A stretch of DNA of 64,000 nt, taken from positions 6,696,001 through 6,760,000 of the forward strand of contig NC_087074.1 in assembly GCF_026151205.1 (NCBI RefSeq). Reading direction: 5' to 3'. Shown here piece after piece: positions 47,286 to 59,648 of this stretch; the stretch's first letter is position 1; every line of letters begins with the position of its first letter. Made by a program: the position numbers and the translations under genes. Below the pieces are notes generated by a model. That model had not been told where the DNA came from. It worked only from the letters and a program-made list of their open reading frames with translations, and did not search any database. This stretch comes from Bolinopsis microptera (Eukaryota; Ctenophora; Tentaculata; Lobata; Bolinopsidae).

Positions 47286-50200
47286 TGGTACCTTACAAAC
47301 CTCTACTTTTTAGAGCTCGCAGGAAGAGAGAGAGAGAAAGAGAGAAAAAGAGCTGGTCTTTGAAACCTTACAGTTCTGGATCTTTCTGCACGTATAGGGT
47401 ACTTAGCAGTCGAGTTTCTCTTGATTTAGTTTGCGTTGAGATTGATATGCAACTGGAGGGATAGTAAATATAATATAAAATTCTGAATTTGCTGAAGTAG
47501 ATCGTGTTTTGGCTAATGATAGGAGTTCTAGACAGGGCAGTACCTACAGTCCGCACAGTAGACTAATGTATAGACCGGGTCTTTATATCACTAATATAGA
47601 CAATCCCGTGTGTCTAACGTCTGGGGAGAGAAGAGGAGTGTGATAATATGAAATAGGTATTAATTGAGGCTACCTTCAACACCAGTCACTACAGCTCCGG
47701 TGAAATGCCATTAAATGTACACGCGGTAAACGATTTGTAACTTTGTTTTAGTTGTATGGTTTGTTGCTTCTTTATAAACACAATTGTTTATTGTAGCTGG
47801 TCGGTAAATTTAGAGATTAAATTAGTGGGATTACAAGGTTTGATTTCCTTTTAATCTCTCTTAAACAGCCTGCAACCAGGCTGATAGGCCGGAGAGAGGC
47901 TGAGCTGGTTTATGAAAGAACATCAGAATAGTTTGTAATTCTCCTGTTATTATTATTATTCATACATTGTTAGTTTGTTGTTGTACTGTGTACTATGCTG
48001 ATTGTTTATGTTGTTTTAGATTTGTGCCCGTTTTGTGATATATCACACTATGTCGGAGTAGCAAGCCGTTTTGTCCAGTGTATTCCGGTAAAATTGCTCG
48101 GCCTATTGATACTGGCCGTAGTTTGCGCTAAAGGTGAGATTTTTATTGGTAAGGAGTTCTAGCATTTTCTATAATGGATCTTAAAACCTACACTACAGAA
48201 TAGCGGGCCTGTTTCAAGCTTTTAGCATAATTTCATTGTAATTTCAAGCTTTTAGCGGCATCTTTTAGCGGCTGGGTACAGTCGGCGCTTGTTTTTGGAG
48301 TGGTTGGGTATTCTAGTATTTTATTACCAGGTACAGAATTAATTCTAGTATTTTCTAAAAAGGATTACCTGATCGCGTAACCACTCCAGACAGAGGGAGC
48401 CCCTTTACCAATTACATTAATATACACAAGAGCGTCCTCCCGAGAGCGGGGTAGTTTACAAAGAGCTCTTTCAGAAACGGGAGGGAGTACAGTTCCAATA
48501 TACCATTAATCCTCGCCTTATAATGCCTTGCAAGCATTAACACAAGCATATATTTTATTTCTCTTGTGACCTATCACGTGACTGTTAGCCTCGCTCTGAT
48601 TGGTCGGCTGAGATTTACCGGTCCCTGGTTGGCTGCTCTGTCACTGAATTGCGTGCGGAGGGCGTCTGCGAGTCAGCTCAATGCGCCATTTGGTAAATGA
48701 GGCCTAATGGAGGAAATATAAGTAAGTAAGTGGCTCCTTTGAGGAGGGGGATTGCTCATTTCCTTTGCGGGCTAGCTTCGCCTTCCATATCTAAATAGCA
48801 GTCATCCTGCGCGAAATTTCTTTGTCAGTTCGGTATCACGTTCTTACCCGGCTGTTTTCCTCACCGCCGTACAAACTACAAAGTTATTCCGGAAATTACC
48901 AAACTTTCCGGACTATCTTGTGACGATGCGCCGTCTGAACTCTAAAAGGCACTTTTCTGTTTTTGTATCTTGCCTCTAACTTATAAACTCCAGAACACGT
49001 AAGATACATTTTTATAATAACTTGGTGTATGCGTCTCAGTTTGATCTCTCTCTCTCTCTCTCTCTCTCTCGTCTGGAGTCTGGACACATGATACACATGC
49101 TAGGAGGAGAGAGGAGAGATAGAGAGAGGAGGAGAGAGAGATACACATGCCAGCTGGTCAACATATTTTAATACTCGAACTTAATTCTCCAGCCAACCGT
49201 ACCACTATGCCTAATACACATGTCGACCTTTCTGCTTCATTCCAGACCTTTTGTACTTGTCAGATCGTGGCTGGTGGAAATTATTTCTCGTTTGTCCAGC
49301 CGTGAACCGTTTTCACCACGGTCTTTTTATTTTGGCAGGCTAATATCTTACTGTCTGACGCGGTTATGCATGCCTTCAGTCCTGGAATCACAATGAGAGT
49401 TTTGATTAGAGTCTAGTCTATAATTTAGATAGATCAGTATCTTCATTGGTCCGTCTCTAATTTTCTGTAATGCACGCTGACTTACTCCCCAATTTTATCC
49501 ACTGCTGATGACAATATACTGACAATGGTGTTTATGAAGGAGCACCAGTGTTTATTGCCACAAAGCTCCGCTAATCAGTGGCTCGTGGAAGTGTTTATGA
49601 AAGAGCAAGGCTTGTCGCGTGCTTACCTGGTGATTGGTAGCCATGGTTACACCACGTGGTGTCCAAAAAGCCCGCTGATTGGTTCACTGATGACACGTGC
49701 CAGCAACTTGGACAATGTCAAAAATACTAGTTAATATAGGGTAGTCCCAGGCCGTGGGAATTGATAGTTGAACTTTGAGGTGGCGGGCCTGGTACCTGGA
49801 AATGTGGTAAAAGTGGAAACACCGTCGGTTACAAGGCTGCACTTCAGTTCTGCTAACTTTCATTCTTGTTCCACAAGCCCGGTTCTCTGTTCTGCTGCAT
49901 CTTCGTCACAGCAGTGCGCTTGAGTGTGGCAATGTTTTATAAACTCGGTCGGAATTGACTGAAAACGCATCTTTATTTCCGGCAGTATATAACCGCTAAT
50001 TTCGTAGCATCCGCAGTTTCTCTTACTAGTTTTAAATAGTCAGTAGCTCAAAAGGTAGATGATTCTTATTTAGGCTTAACTGTATCTCTCTCAAGCATGC
50101 TGCGATAGTTATAACTGTGTGGAGCTCCTTCATAAACACCATTATAGATCTGGCAGGTCTACTGATAGAATTAGCCGCAACATCTTTTAAACTCGCTCTC

Positions 50201-53200
50201 TGCAGTGCTAAATCAGCTTTAAGTGCAGCCTACCACATACCATGTTTCTATTTTAAAAACACACACACAGAGCTCTGATTAAGTATCTGGTTTCAGATCA
50301 GGCTTGATACTAACTACACTTATCATTAAGACGCGGTTAGTTTTAAGTTTGCGATCATGTTTAATGTTTATGAGGGAGCGATCATCTGTGTTTCTAAAAA
50401 CGGCTCTTCAGGCGAGGTATAGCCGGCGGACACTAGCTTGCTATGTAAAGCTAAAATTCAGCTTTATTACTAACTCCTCGCTTGTATATCTCTTTAAGAT
50501 TATTATGTTTTCTTACCATTACTTTATTAAATTTTAATTGTTTAAGACGATTATCTAGATAAGATAAGTGTGTTTCTGAATATTCGCCGCCTGAAACGCA
50601 GCTTTTAAAAACCAAAAACACGAACTAATCAGAGCTTGTAAAACCATTTTTCTGCTTAACCTGACGTAAGAACAAGATGTTAAGATGGTATTGCTTGCGG
50701 AGTGATAGGTTACTTTTCTCTTTGTAATTAATTAAATATACGTTTTTCGGCCGTATGATCTGATTTGTCAGCGCCGTTAAACACGAAGCAGTGAGCGGCG
50801 TTCTATCGGTGTCTGTTTGAGCTCGTGTTCGCTGGAGCGGTGTTAAAGATACGAGTCAGCCATGTGGGCACTACTCACTGAGATAGTACATACGGTGACA
50901 ATCAGTGTCGGTCTGTTTGGTTCCCCGGTCAAACTTACAGCTTCAAACACAAGCCGTGACGCATTGCAGTCACACTACTCCTTCATAATGTCAGCCTTCT
51001 TTGTGACATTACTTTAGTTTTACTTACTTATTGTGGGTGGCCGATGTGGCTGGTGATGCTGTGATAATTCTGTTATATGGTGTGTTGTCGCGCCGTCGCG
51101 CACACTGCTTAGCGCCCACACCGTTTTAATACTATATAGTATATATATAGAATATATTTTAGTATGCCATTCTCACCGCTTACCAAACCACCGCTTACCA
51201 GGCCCGACTAACTAGTATGTGATTTGCACTATACACAGTCTGACACCGTCATAATCCTGCACACCACCTCCACCACCTGCAGACACTGTCAACTTGATTT
51301 TCTGAACACCTGGTCCAGCTCACAGTGCGGTCATGTCGTCATAAACCCCTCTGACGTCACCTTCTCTTTCTCTCTCCTGACAGCCGCCTGTCCGTACAAT
51401 ATTGTACTAGTCGACAACCAGATTAATGAAGTTGGAGCACCGGGGCCTGCCGGCATCACGTGACCAGCTGAGAGGAGTGTGAGTGGAGGGCTGGTTTCAT
51501 TACTGAGATTGCTGCTTGACAACCTAGTGGTTTAATCAGGAATACGCTGTGGCTGGGGTGGGTTGGGGAGATATTTAAAGAAACGGTTTACTGCAGACTG
51601 CCAGAGTTGCTTTCTGTGGAGTATTGCTGCGGAGATCTCCAGCATTGTCGTTAACACTTGGATAGCTTGTGATACTGCTTGTATTGGTTTTGTATAATTC
51701 ATGGCTGTGAGGAGAAGCTCGCCTCATTTCCCTCTTGATAGGATCCGTACATGGAAGGAACTGAGTATAGCGGGTCCTAGAGTTGTACTATAACGGGTGT
51801 GGGAGGTAGCTACTTCTGAGGTCCCCCCGGTTGTGCTCCCTGGCTCTTGTCTAATAAGTTGATTGAACTGGGCCCCCAGCGGTTCAACTTATAATTATCT
51901 CAGCCCAAATTACACCTCCGGCCGCCAAAGAGAGAGGGTCTCACAGAACCAGGTCAAAGGATGGCGAGGGAGAGAGAGAGAGAGAGAGGGGGAGAGAGAG
52001 AGAGAGAGGGGGGACATGTGGTCAGCTTACTTGATTTGTTCATCAGAATTATTCCGCTAGTATCCTGTTTTCTCTCCTGACTTCTCTCTATAGTTGTAGT
52101 TAATAGTTGCTTCTCTCTCACGATATTATATCAGATGTTTGTTATTTATTTACATACTCCTTCAATAGTGAACAGTTTTATTTCTGTGTTTCTTTACAAC
52201 GTATTTCCTTTCATCTCAAATTTCTCTTTTGAGGCTGTCTATCTTATAGTTATATAGCTTGATTCCTCCTTGTTCTGAACATAGCTTTCGAGTCCTTGTT
52301 CTCGACCAATGAAACCAATTCAATTTCATCTGGTTAACCTTATACCGGCCGAGTCCTGATTTTAATTCAGTTATATTTCCCATCATTTATTAGATATTTC
52401 TACGTGATTGCTATGCAGACTGCATATTTTAGCCCTGCTTTCTCTGAAGATCTGCTTATGTCCCTACCCCCCTCTACTACGAGTCATACACCGCCACCCT
52501 GTAATTAGCCCTCTACTATTATAATGTACAATTTAAACCTTGGAAAACTGAACAAACAGTGTTTAGTGAGGAGCATCACGGCTCTCGACACAGACAAAGC
52601 GAAACAACTGCTGAAAGCAAAGACAATGAACTAAGACACAAAATATTATGACGTTATTATTTTTCATGTCATTCTGGAAGAAAACTTTCAAGTCTGAATC
52701 ACATACACAGTGCCTTATTAAAACAATCTTTGGCGCTGTTCAGATTCAGTAAACCACATACAATGCGGTTTAGTAAACAGTAAACGGTAAGTTTAATAAA
52801 ACTGATAGTTTGATGGTGGATACGATGTGGTTTACAGTTCTTTATCACAGACTAACAGTGTTAGAGATAATTAAGTAAATATATCTGACACACACTGCTC
52901 GCCTCATTAAACCTGTTGTACAAAGTTACAGTTAATTTTAAAGTAGTTATCTCACGTAGAGGGCCATTGTCCAATCAAACTTTCCAACCAGAAGACAGAA
53001 GGGCCCCCACTAAACTACTATCCCCCCCCCCTCCTCCCCTTTCTTCCAGTCGTGTTTCTCTCTAATTCCAACTCCATACAATCTGACCACACTGACTGTA
53101 AGTAAACTGCTATTATCGGGCGATACAATATCACACACACACAATATCTCCCTTCCACGTGACCTCCCTGGCGGCTCCTGATTGGCCAACAACCAGCGTC

Positions 53201-56200
53201 CTGTCCTCTGATTGGTGAGCGCTGTGTTTTATCTAGTTTCACATGCTGTACCGCTTCGTGACTGTTTCACTGAGTCTCTCAGCTTGCTCGCTTTGAGTTT
53301 GACACTGCTTTTAGTTCACGGTATCTTCTTACTTCTTTTAGTGTGAACCAGAGTGCGCCTTTAATTCTCACCGCGGTCACTTTACTCCTTCATAATATCA
53401 CTTGATCTCTTTTGTATTTTATTTGACTTTGTTGTATTGTCCCGGTTGCAGCTTTTTATGTGGCCATTTTGCCGACAGAGCATCTCTCAGGTTTATTAGA
53501 GCACTTCTCTCAGACCTGGACTGTTCACTACAACATCTCTGTGCGTGTGTAGAGAGGTGTCTCTCAGTAGCCGACACAACATCTCACAGCCTCTCTTTTC
53601 AGCAGATTACTGAGCTGTATTTGCAATGTGAGGGTGAGATAGGCTAAACTAAAGCCGGATGTTAAGATCCCCTTCAGATACCAGTCCATGAGTTAATAGT
53701 AACGGCATTATTGATCAGCACTCCTTATTTGGTCATCACGTGAGCACTCCTACAAGCTCACAACACGTTCCCACTTATTTGGTTTTATTCTCATTTGTTT
53801 GAGCCCCTTGCAGTAGTAGCTTTAAGCTTTGATCAGCGCCTAACTCATCTCTTGTAGCGCTAATATGCTTAATACAATTTATAAAGTTTGCTCAAAGGCT
53901 GCTTATTAGCCTTTAGGATTTCGGTTTTTGAAAGGGCACTGTGCAATCAATGATGTTTTTGAGATATTACTGGCACTTAAATTCAGACACATGTTATCAT
54001 GACATGTACGTTAGACAACCGCTAGCTGCTCTCCTATTGGTCCAACCTGAACACGTGACCCGGATACTGCCTCCTGATTGGCCGCAATGCAGTAGGTCAT
54101 GTGAGGCAAGGATCAAAGGAGAGCCGGATATTTTCAAAGGTTGCACAGCAAATCTAGTTAAACAGACACAAACACTCGGACCCTAATTAATTGGAAATTT
54201 GAACCTTTGGCCGGGGTCCCTGCAGAGAGGAGCCCCTTTGACCTCCCAGCAATAGTCGTAGCGTCTCTCCCGCCGCTTTGCGGGTTTCTCGTTTTAGTGC
54301 CGTTTAGCCGTGCAGTAGCCGGGCTGGTATCTAGCTGTGCTGCTGTAAACCTCTGCAAGCAGTATACCCTGTGGCCTGTAGTTGTAAGACCACTGTCCGA
54401 GCCGGGCCCGTGTCTTTTCCTCCCGCCACTCACCGATCCTTTGTTGCTTTAACTGCTTACACCTCTCTCGCTACGTTAATTGGAATGCTTTGATCTCTTA
54501 AAGACTCTTTATCAACTCAGAATGTCAGGAATTTTACAGTACAAAAAATATCTTTCCTGGTAACTTGCCTTTACTTTTATTGTACACAGTTAATTGTAGT
54601 TGTTACTTTGTGGTTACTTGTTGTTACTTTGTTGCCTTGGCGAGGTTCCCCCGGGTTACAACTTCCCCTCACTCCGCAAGCAACTTCCCCTCCATTTTCA
54701 GTTTAATTAAGGTTGCCCGATCACTGGTGACTACTACTTAGTGCTGATCTTCATTCTGCACATCTTTAGTCTTACTATTCGCGCGGTCCGCTTTTGATTA
54801 AGCTTTAAAGTAAACCTGCCTCGAGTTAAAAGCTCCTCCAACTCCACTAGGTTATTAGCCTCTACGTGGTTAAAAAGAGTAGTGATGAGCCAACCATTCT
54901 CTTTAGTCGTCCGCGGCCTTCTTCTCTTCCTCCTCGCCTTCCTCAATTTTTCCTTCATTTGACCGCCCTAGGACTAAAGTCCCGCTGATTTACCCGGGTT
55001 CAGTTAATGTCGGTCCTGGTCTCTGCTCTGCTTTGTAGACATTGTGATTTGCCGATCTTTTGTGTGTGCTGGGTGTCACAGAGAGACAGAGAGTTTGAGA
55101 AATGTAGTCTCTGTTTTTGTCGCGGTTACATGTGTTTTGTTGCGAATTTGAGCTGTATTGTGATCATCCCGCAGTCTGTGGATGGATATTTTTAAGTGGT
55201 TATAAGTCAGTATTTTAATTGCACTAGTAATTTTAATTGTACTTGTTTTTAATTTTCACATGATGGTGTGGTTTAGCAACTTCGAGGAGGGGACTCCATC
55301 TTCATAAGTGATTAATGTTGGTGTTTCTTTCTCTTCTTTTATATCTTTGAAGTCTCTCCTTGACCACGAACGAGTAATTAGATTCATTGTTAAAAGGGTT
55401 ACCTCCCTTATCTCTGAATTGTATTGATCAGTCTCCCGAGGTTTGGTTTCACTTCACATTTCGCTGACTTGCACCGCACAAGATCGCACTTTACACACCG
55501 CACAATATCCTCGTATCTCACTCCAGACACCTCTACACACAGGACACTACGAGACACACCTCTACACTTCTTCCCGACCTCTAAATTTAATCTCCCGTAG
55601 TATGCCCCTACACATAACTAGGAGTCCAACTTGAATTAGTTAAATTTTACTGTAAATTTTACTCTGAAATTCCTGAACGTACCCCGTAAACAGCCCATCT
55701 ACAAATAATCCCCTCTCTCCGCCCACCTCCTCCTCCTCTGTTTTGCTGACAATTCTCTGACAGGCCTACTCAGACTAGATTCCCCAGAGAACTTGTGACG
55801 TGCTTAACCGTCCGCCATGAAATACTGTTATATACTCACCCTAGCATACCCTATATTATACAAACCCCTTAAAAACCACCCCGGACCGCTCTGTAAGTCA
55901 GACCGGTCGCACAAATCAACTCCGACCAAATTTGTCTGGACAGTGTTGTTGTCATGTGGTGGGTGGGAGCTGGTATTTAGAGAGCTAGTTGAGGAGGTCA
56001 CAGTTAATTGGGGGGCAGGTGGGGGACCAGTGGGGGACTAGTGCCACCTACAGTCAGCTCCAAACAGATACAGTGACCATGAGCCCGCCTAATGTCCCCC
56101 TCTCTGTAATCCAATCTCAACCTATATATTGGGCATATTTCTTGTTTCGAATTGTAGTTCCCCGTCTCCGCGTTATGGTATTATTATTATTGCCCTGCGC

Positions 56201-56560
56201 TGCTGCTTTACGCTTCTTCTCGTTTTGATTTTAAAATGTACATAAGCTCTGATGAGTTTGTATACAGAGAAGGATGCGGAGAGGAAAGGGTTTTTCGCGA
56301 GATTTGTGTATGGGTTCTGTGTTTCGTACTGTGAGCTACCTGTATTATATCCGCACTGTGACTACACGTATAATGCTCTATCCCGCTCTAATAGTTTCAC
56401 TCTGTGTATGTTCTGGAGGAGGTAACAATTAGATTGAGACAGCTGATTTCCTGTTTTCTCTACATCTCACCCCTCCTCCTTCTCTTTGATACTGGAGGTG
56501 ATATTATCCTGTTAATTGTATCTCCCTCTCACGGAGATGTACAGCTCTCTCCAGGAAACG
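47286..56560. other. Long noncoding region upstream of the RGS gene
   Basis: About 9 kb without a gene I can support. It carries several GCTCCTTYATAAACAC motifs, scattered CACGTG boxes (for example 48595, 49653, 51457, 53738, 54044), CT/GA microsatellites (49041-49070, 51969-52010) and a C-rich run at 53022. It may hold the promoter, 5' exons and enhancers of the RGS gene, but no exon could be recognised. Confidence 0.4.
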
Positions 56561-56579
56561 TCACGTCTAGATACCCGCG

Positions 56580-56688
56580 CACGTGCAAATCACACGACAC
56601 GTGCACATCACGTGACACGTGCACAACTCATCGTTCTACTCTTATTTCACGAGTGTAGCCCACGTGTCCCAGCTGTGTAGGTCACGTG
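56580..56688. promoter_or_regulatory. Cluster of six CACGTG E-boxes
   Basis: CACGTG at 56580, 56598, 56609, 56616, 56661 and 56683. Several are in the extended palindrome TCACGTGA or GTCACGTGAC preferred by MITF/TFE and USF-type bHLH-zip factors. Chance expectation for a given 6-mer is about one per 4 kb. Binding is inferred from the motif. Confidence 0.5.
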
Positions 56689-56922
56689 ACAGTGTAGATC
56701 ACCTGACACTCTCCTGTGTACGCTGCCATGCTTCACTGCTCACCTTTGTAGAGCCCGTCTCTCAGTATAAGAGAGAACTACCCTCCTCTCTCTTTCTCCT
56801 CGTCACGCTATCTTACACTCCTCGCATACTGGCTGGGCAATTACTTTGCAATTGTGTTTCATTAAGGCAGGGTTAACTTGAATTAACGCGACTTCTCCAT
56901 CTTTGTTTCACTTTCAGACAAT

Positions 56923-57469
56923 ATATGAGGGACCACATGCAAAACTGGTATATCTGTTTTTGATAGTTTTGAGATAAATGCATTTTACTGATTTAAAGAT
57001 TCTATATCATGTGTAAAAAACACTTCTAAAAAATGGTATATCTGTCTATATACCATTTTTAAAACTAGAATTGTACCAAAACTGGTATATCTCACGATAT
57101 ACCATTTTTTCTATACTATAAACAATAAAATAATTTAACTGAGAATGGTATATCTGAAGATATACCATTTGGGCTGGCTAAAGTCTATAAAATGTGTATA
57201 GATATACCGGTTTTATAGAAGATAAGTTTCTTGAAGGTGGTCTATCTGCAGATATACCATTTTGTTTTCATGATTGTTAAAAGCTAAAATGGTATATTGT
57301 AACATATACCAGTTTTGGAAAAATAAAATTTCACTTTTTTTCAAAAATTTCTTCAAAATTGTTCAAAAAAAGTTCCAAAGATGCACCTTTTCACCCTGAA
57401 GACTATGAGCTACCTGCGCAAAATTGGTATATGTTCAGATATACCAGTTTTGCATGTGGTCCCTCATAT
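56923..57469. mobile_element. 547-bp foldback element with serial palindromes
   Basis: Perfect 31-bp inverted ends (ATATGAGGGACCACATGCAA then AACTGGTATAT). The interior has at least six palindromes built on GGTATATC..GATATACC, flanked by A and T runs: 57029-57060, 57078-57110, 57143-57170, 57236-57263, 57286-57315 and 57420-57452. One half-site with AGATATACCGG lies near 57200. No ORF. Flanks suggest only a 2-bp AT/TA duplication. Confidence 0.8.
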
Positions 57470-58492
57470 GCTCGTTTATTGTCATTATTATAGTGGAGAC
57501 TGGTCGTAGTAGAGGAGGTAGCCAGCTGTTGCTGTGTTTACCTGCTAAATGGATACCTTCTCTCCTCCTCCTCCTCCTTCTTTCTCCAGAACTCTGTCTG
57601 ATTCAATAACTTATGTAAATCTCCTGATCAGATGAGCTAACTACTACAGTGGATATGCACCTGTTTATGTAGTGATCTCCCTGTAACTTACTGTCGTAGT
57701 GTCGTGGTTGTACAGGTACCCTGCTTACTGGTCACTTGTTGGTTACTTGTTACTGGTTTGCGCTACTTTTTCACCGTAACAGTAGACTGATATTCGTGTA
57801 TAATTGTAGTGAAACTTGAGCGACCATGCACGGTAATGCGCTTCCTTTGACTCAGGCACACTTCAGTGCGGAACAGTGCAGAAACAGAGAGCTACTTCTT
57901 TTTAGCTGGAAATGTTGTTTAGCAGGAGGTTTAAAAGTGAGTCTAGTGAGCTGCTTACCAGCGTATCAAGGAGTAATGGAGCTGGAGCGACGTGTTGAGA
58001 GTGAGCAGGGATGATGAGTGAATATAGCTGTGTGAAGGTATCTGACAAGTGCTCCTGCCGGGCTATTTTAACACAGTCTATCAGGTTAGATCCACTACTT
58101 CCGGGTAAAAGCGGCCTCTAAATCACGTGCTGATCAGGGAGGGGGCACCAGAGTGGGAGGAGGTGGCTAAAGGTGGCTAAAGGTGGCACTCGGGTGGTAT
58201 CTACACTACATACCTGACATTGCACCCACATACCAGGGTGTCTGATACGCTACCTACACGGCCCCCTCCTCCTCCTCCTCCCTGTGTACGGATCCTATCT
58301 CTCCTCCTCTTCTCCTACCCAGTCACGTTTTCCCTCCTCGATACTTATCATCTCTCATGTGTATCGTCACGTGGCAGTGATACTGCCCTCTGATTGGGTG
58401 ATAGCTCCGATACTGTGCTGCTATTGGTGGAGGTGCGCGGTACAGTGCCGGGTCTTGATTACATTTTATTTAGAGTGTGGTTTGGTAAGTAA

Positions 58493-58528
<36 letters not shown>

Positions 58529-59169
58529 GCTGGATTCCCAGTCTACCCAACTACCTAGCAAGCCTAGCTTTTGTCACGCTTATGAAACGTTACATTCGTC
58601 CCTTTCAGTCCCTCTGCTATTACCGTTTTTAACATTTTTGGAATAGTTTAGAAGTTCCATGGTTGGTTAGGCCCGACAGTGTCCTTGGTAATGCTGCCCG
58701 GGCACTGTCCCACTTTACTCCGACCAACCCATTCAACTGCCTATATTTCCCCGTTGTCGCTGATTTTCGTTACATACAGTGCAAGTTTTGATTGTCTGTT
58801 TGTGTTGCTGGTGCTGTCGTTTTGTTATGCATTTATTTTACTGTTGTATTCTTTTCAGATGCTATGTTTCGGCTGCACCCTTTTTTGACACATTATCGAA
58901 AACATATATTGACCGAATGTTTTCCGTGCTGCGTATTCTTTTCGTCTATTTAGTTTCGGTTTTACTTTAAAATATTATTCTCATTATCGCCTCAAATATT
59001 GACTGAGTTTTTCTTATTAAGTATTCTATTATTATATTATATAGTTTCGGTTTCACTTTTCACAGTTTTTTAGCCTCAAGTAACCTTAGTAACCTTAGTA
59101 ACCGTAGTACCCTTACATAGGAATGGCAGCGGGACGCGGAAACAGAACTGACAGAACTTGTTAGACACC
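57470..59169. other. Noncoding stretch upstream of the RGS exons
   Basis: No supported exon. Contains a (TC)n microsatellite at 58497-58527, GGTGGCTAAA repeats near 58160, and tandem TAACCTTAG units near 59082-59105. Confidence 0.4.
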
Positions 59170-59212
59170 ATGAACACCACATGTGAAACTACTGTAGGGG
59201 TTCTCATTGGAG
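59170..59212 (+). CDS. Candidate first coding exon of the RGS gene
   Basis: ATG at 59170 in good context (CACCATGAAC) opens MNTTCETTVGVLIG and reaches a GGAG|GTACAG donor in phase 1, which matches the phase needed at 59649. Joining is an inference; the start could also be further upstream, or the internal ATG at 59660. Confidence 0.35.
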
Positions 59213-59648
59213 GTACAGTTTAACCTCATTTCAGTTTAACCTCATTTGCGAGGTACATTAATTAGACCTCAAACTCCCGGTTTTTTTTTATTTGAGGCAC
59301 TGCTTTTAACTGTTATTTGTAATGTTTCTTCAGGGTTTTACCCGGTACTTTAAACTCTGTTTTGGTCTAGCATTGTCTGTTGCTTATTTGTTGTACTGTA
59401 GCCAGGCTGTAAAACCTTACATCCCCGTCTATCACCTGTAATTCTATTATACAAAGCTTTTGACAAGTCCCTGAAAATTTGCTGAGTATTTAAGTTTAAA
59501 CTTGTTCGGTCTATTTCTCAAATTTGTAGATTATCTAACTTCAAATTTACGGTTTTGTTCACCTTTCAAATAAAAATATTGAATCCCCTTTACAAAACAC
59601 ATACAGAGTATTAGCGTTTTAAAACTAACCCTTAACGTCTCGTCTCAG

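Larger units (their letters stand above)
41341..53397. promoter_or_regulatory. Dispersed GCTCCTTYATAAACAC motif, 8 strong and 3 partial copies
   Basis: Plus-strand copies: 41340, 45915, 46859, 47766, 50124. Minus-strand copies: 49528-49543, 49591-49606, 50364-50379. Partial copies: 47907 (minus), 50977 and 53384 (ACTCCTTCATAAT). Three copies continue into an inverted half (TATAAACACTATTGTTTATT), giving a palindrome. ATAAACA/TGTTTAT matches the forkhead-factor core. Flanking DNA is otherwise unrelated between copies. Regulatory role is an inference. Confidence 0.5.

Noticed and set aside
54734-54958. 74-residue basic minus-strand ORF
   Set aside because: No recognisable domain, no supporting exon borders; length is within chance for this composition.
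57826-58014. Possible 5' exon of the RGS gene (MHGNALPLTQAHF)
   Set aside because: No donor in the right phase and no resemblance to RGS proteins.
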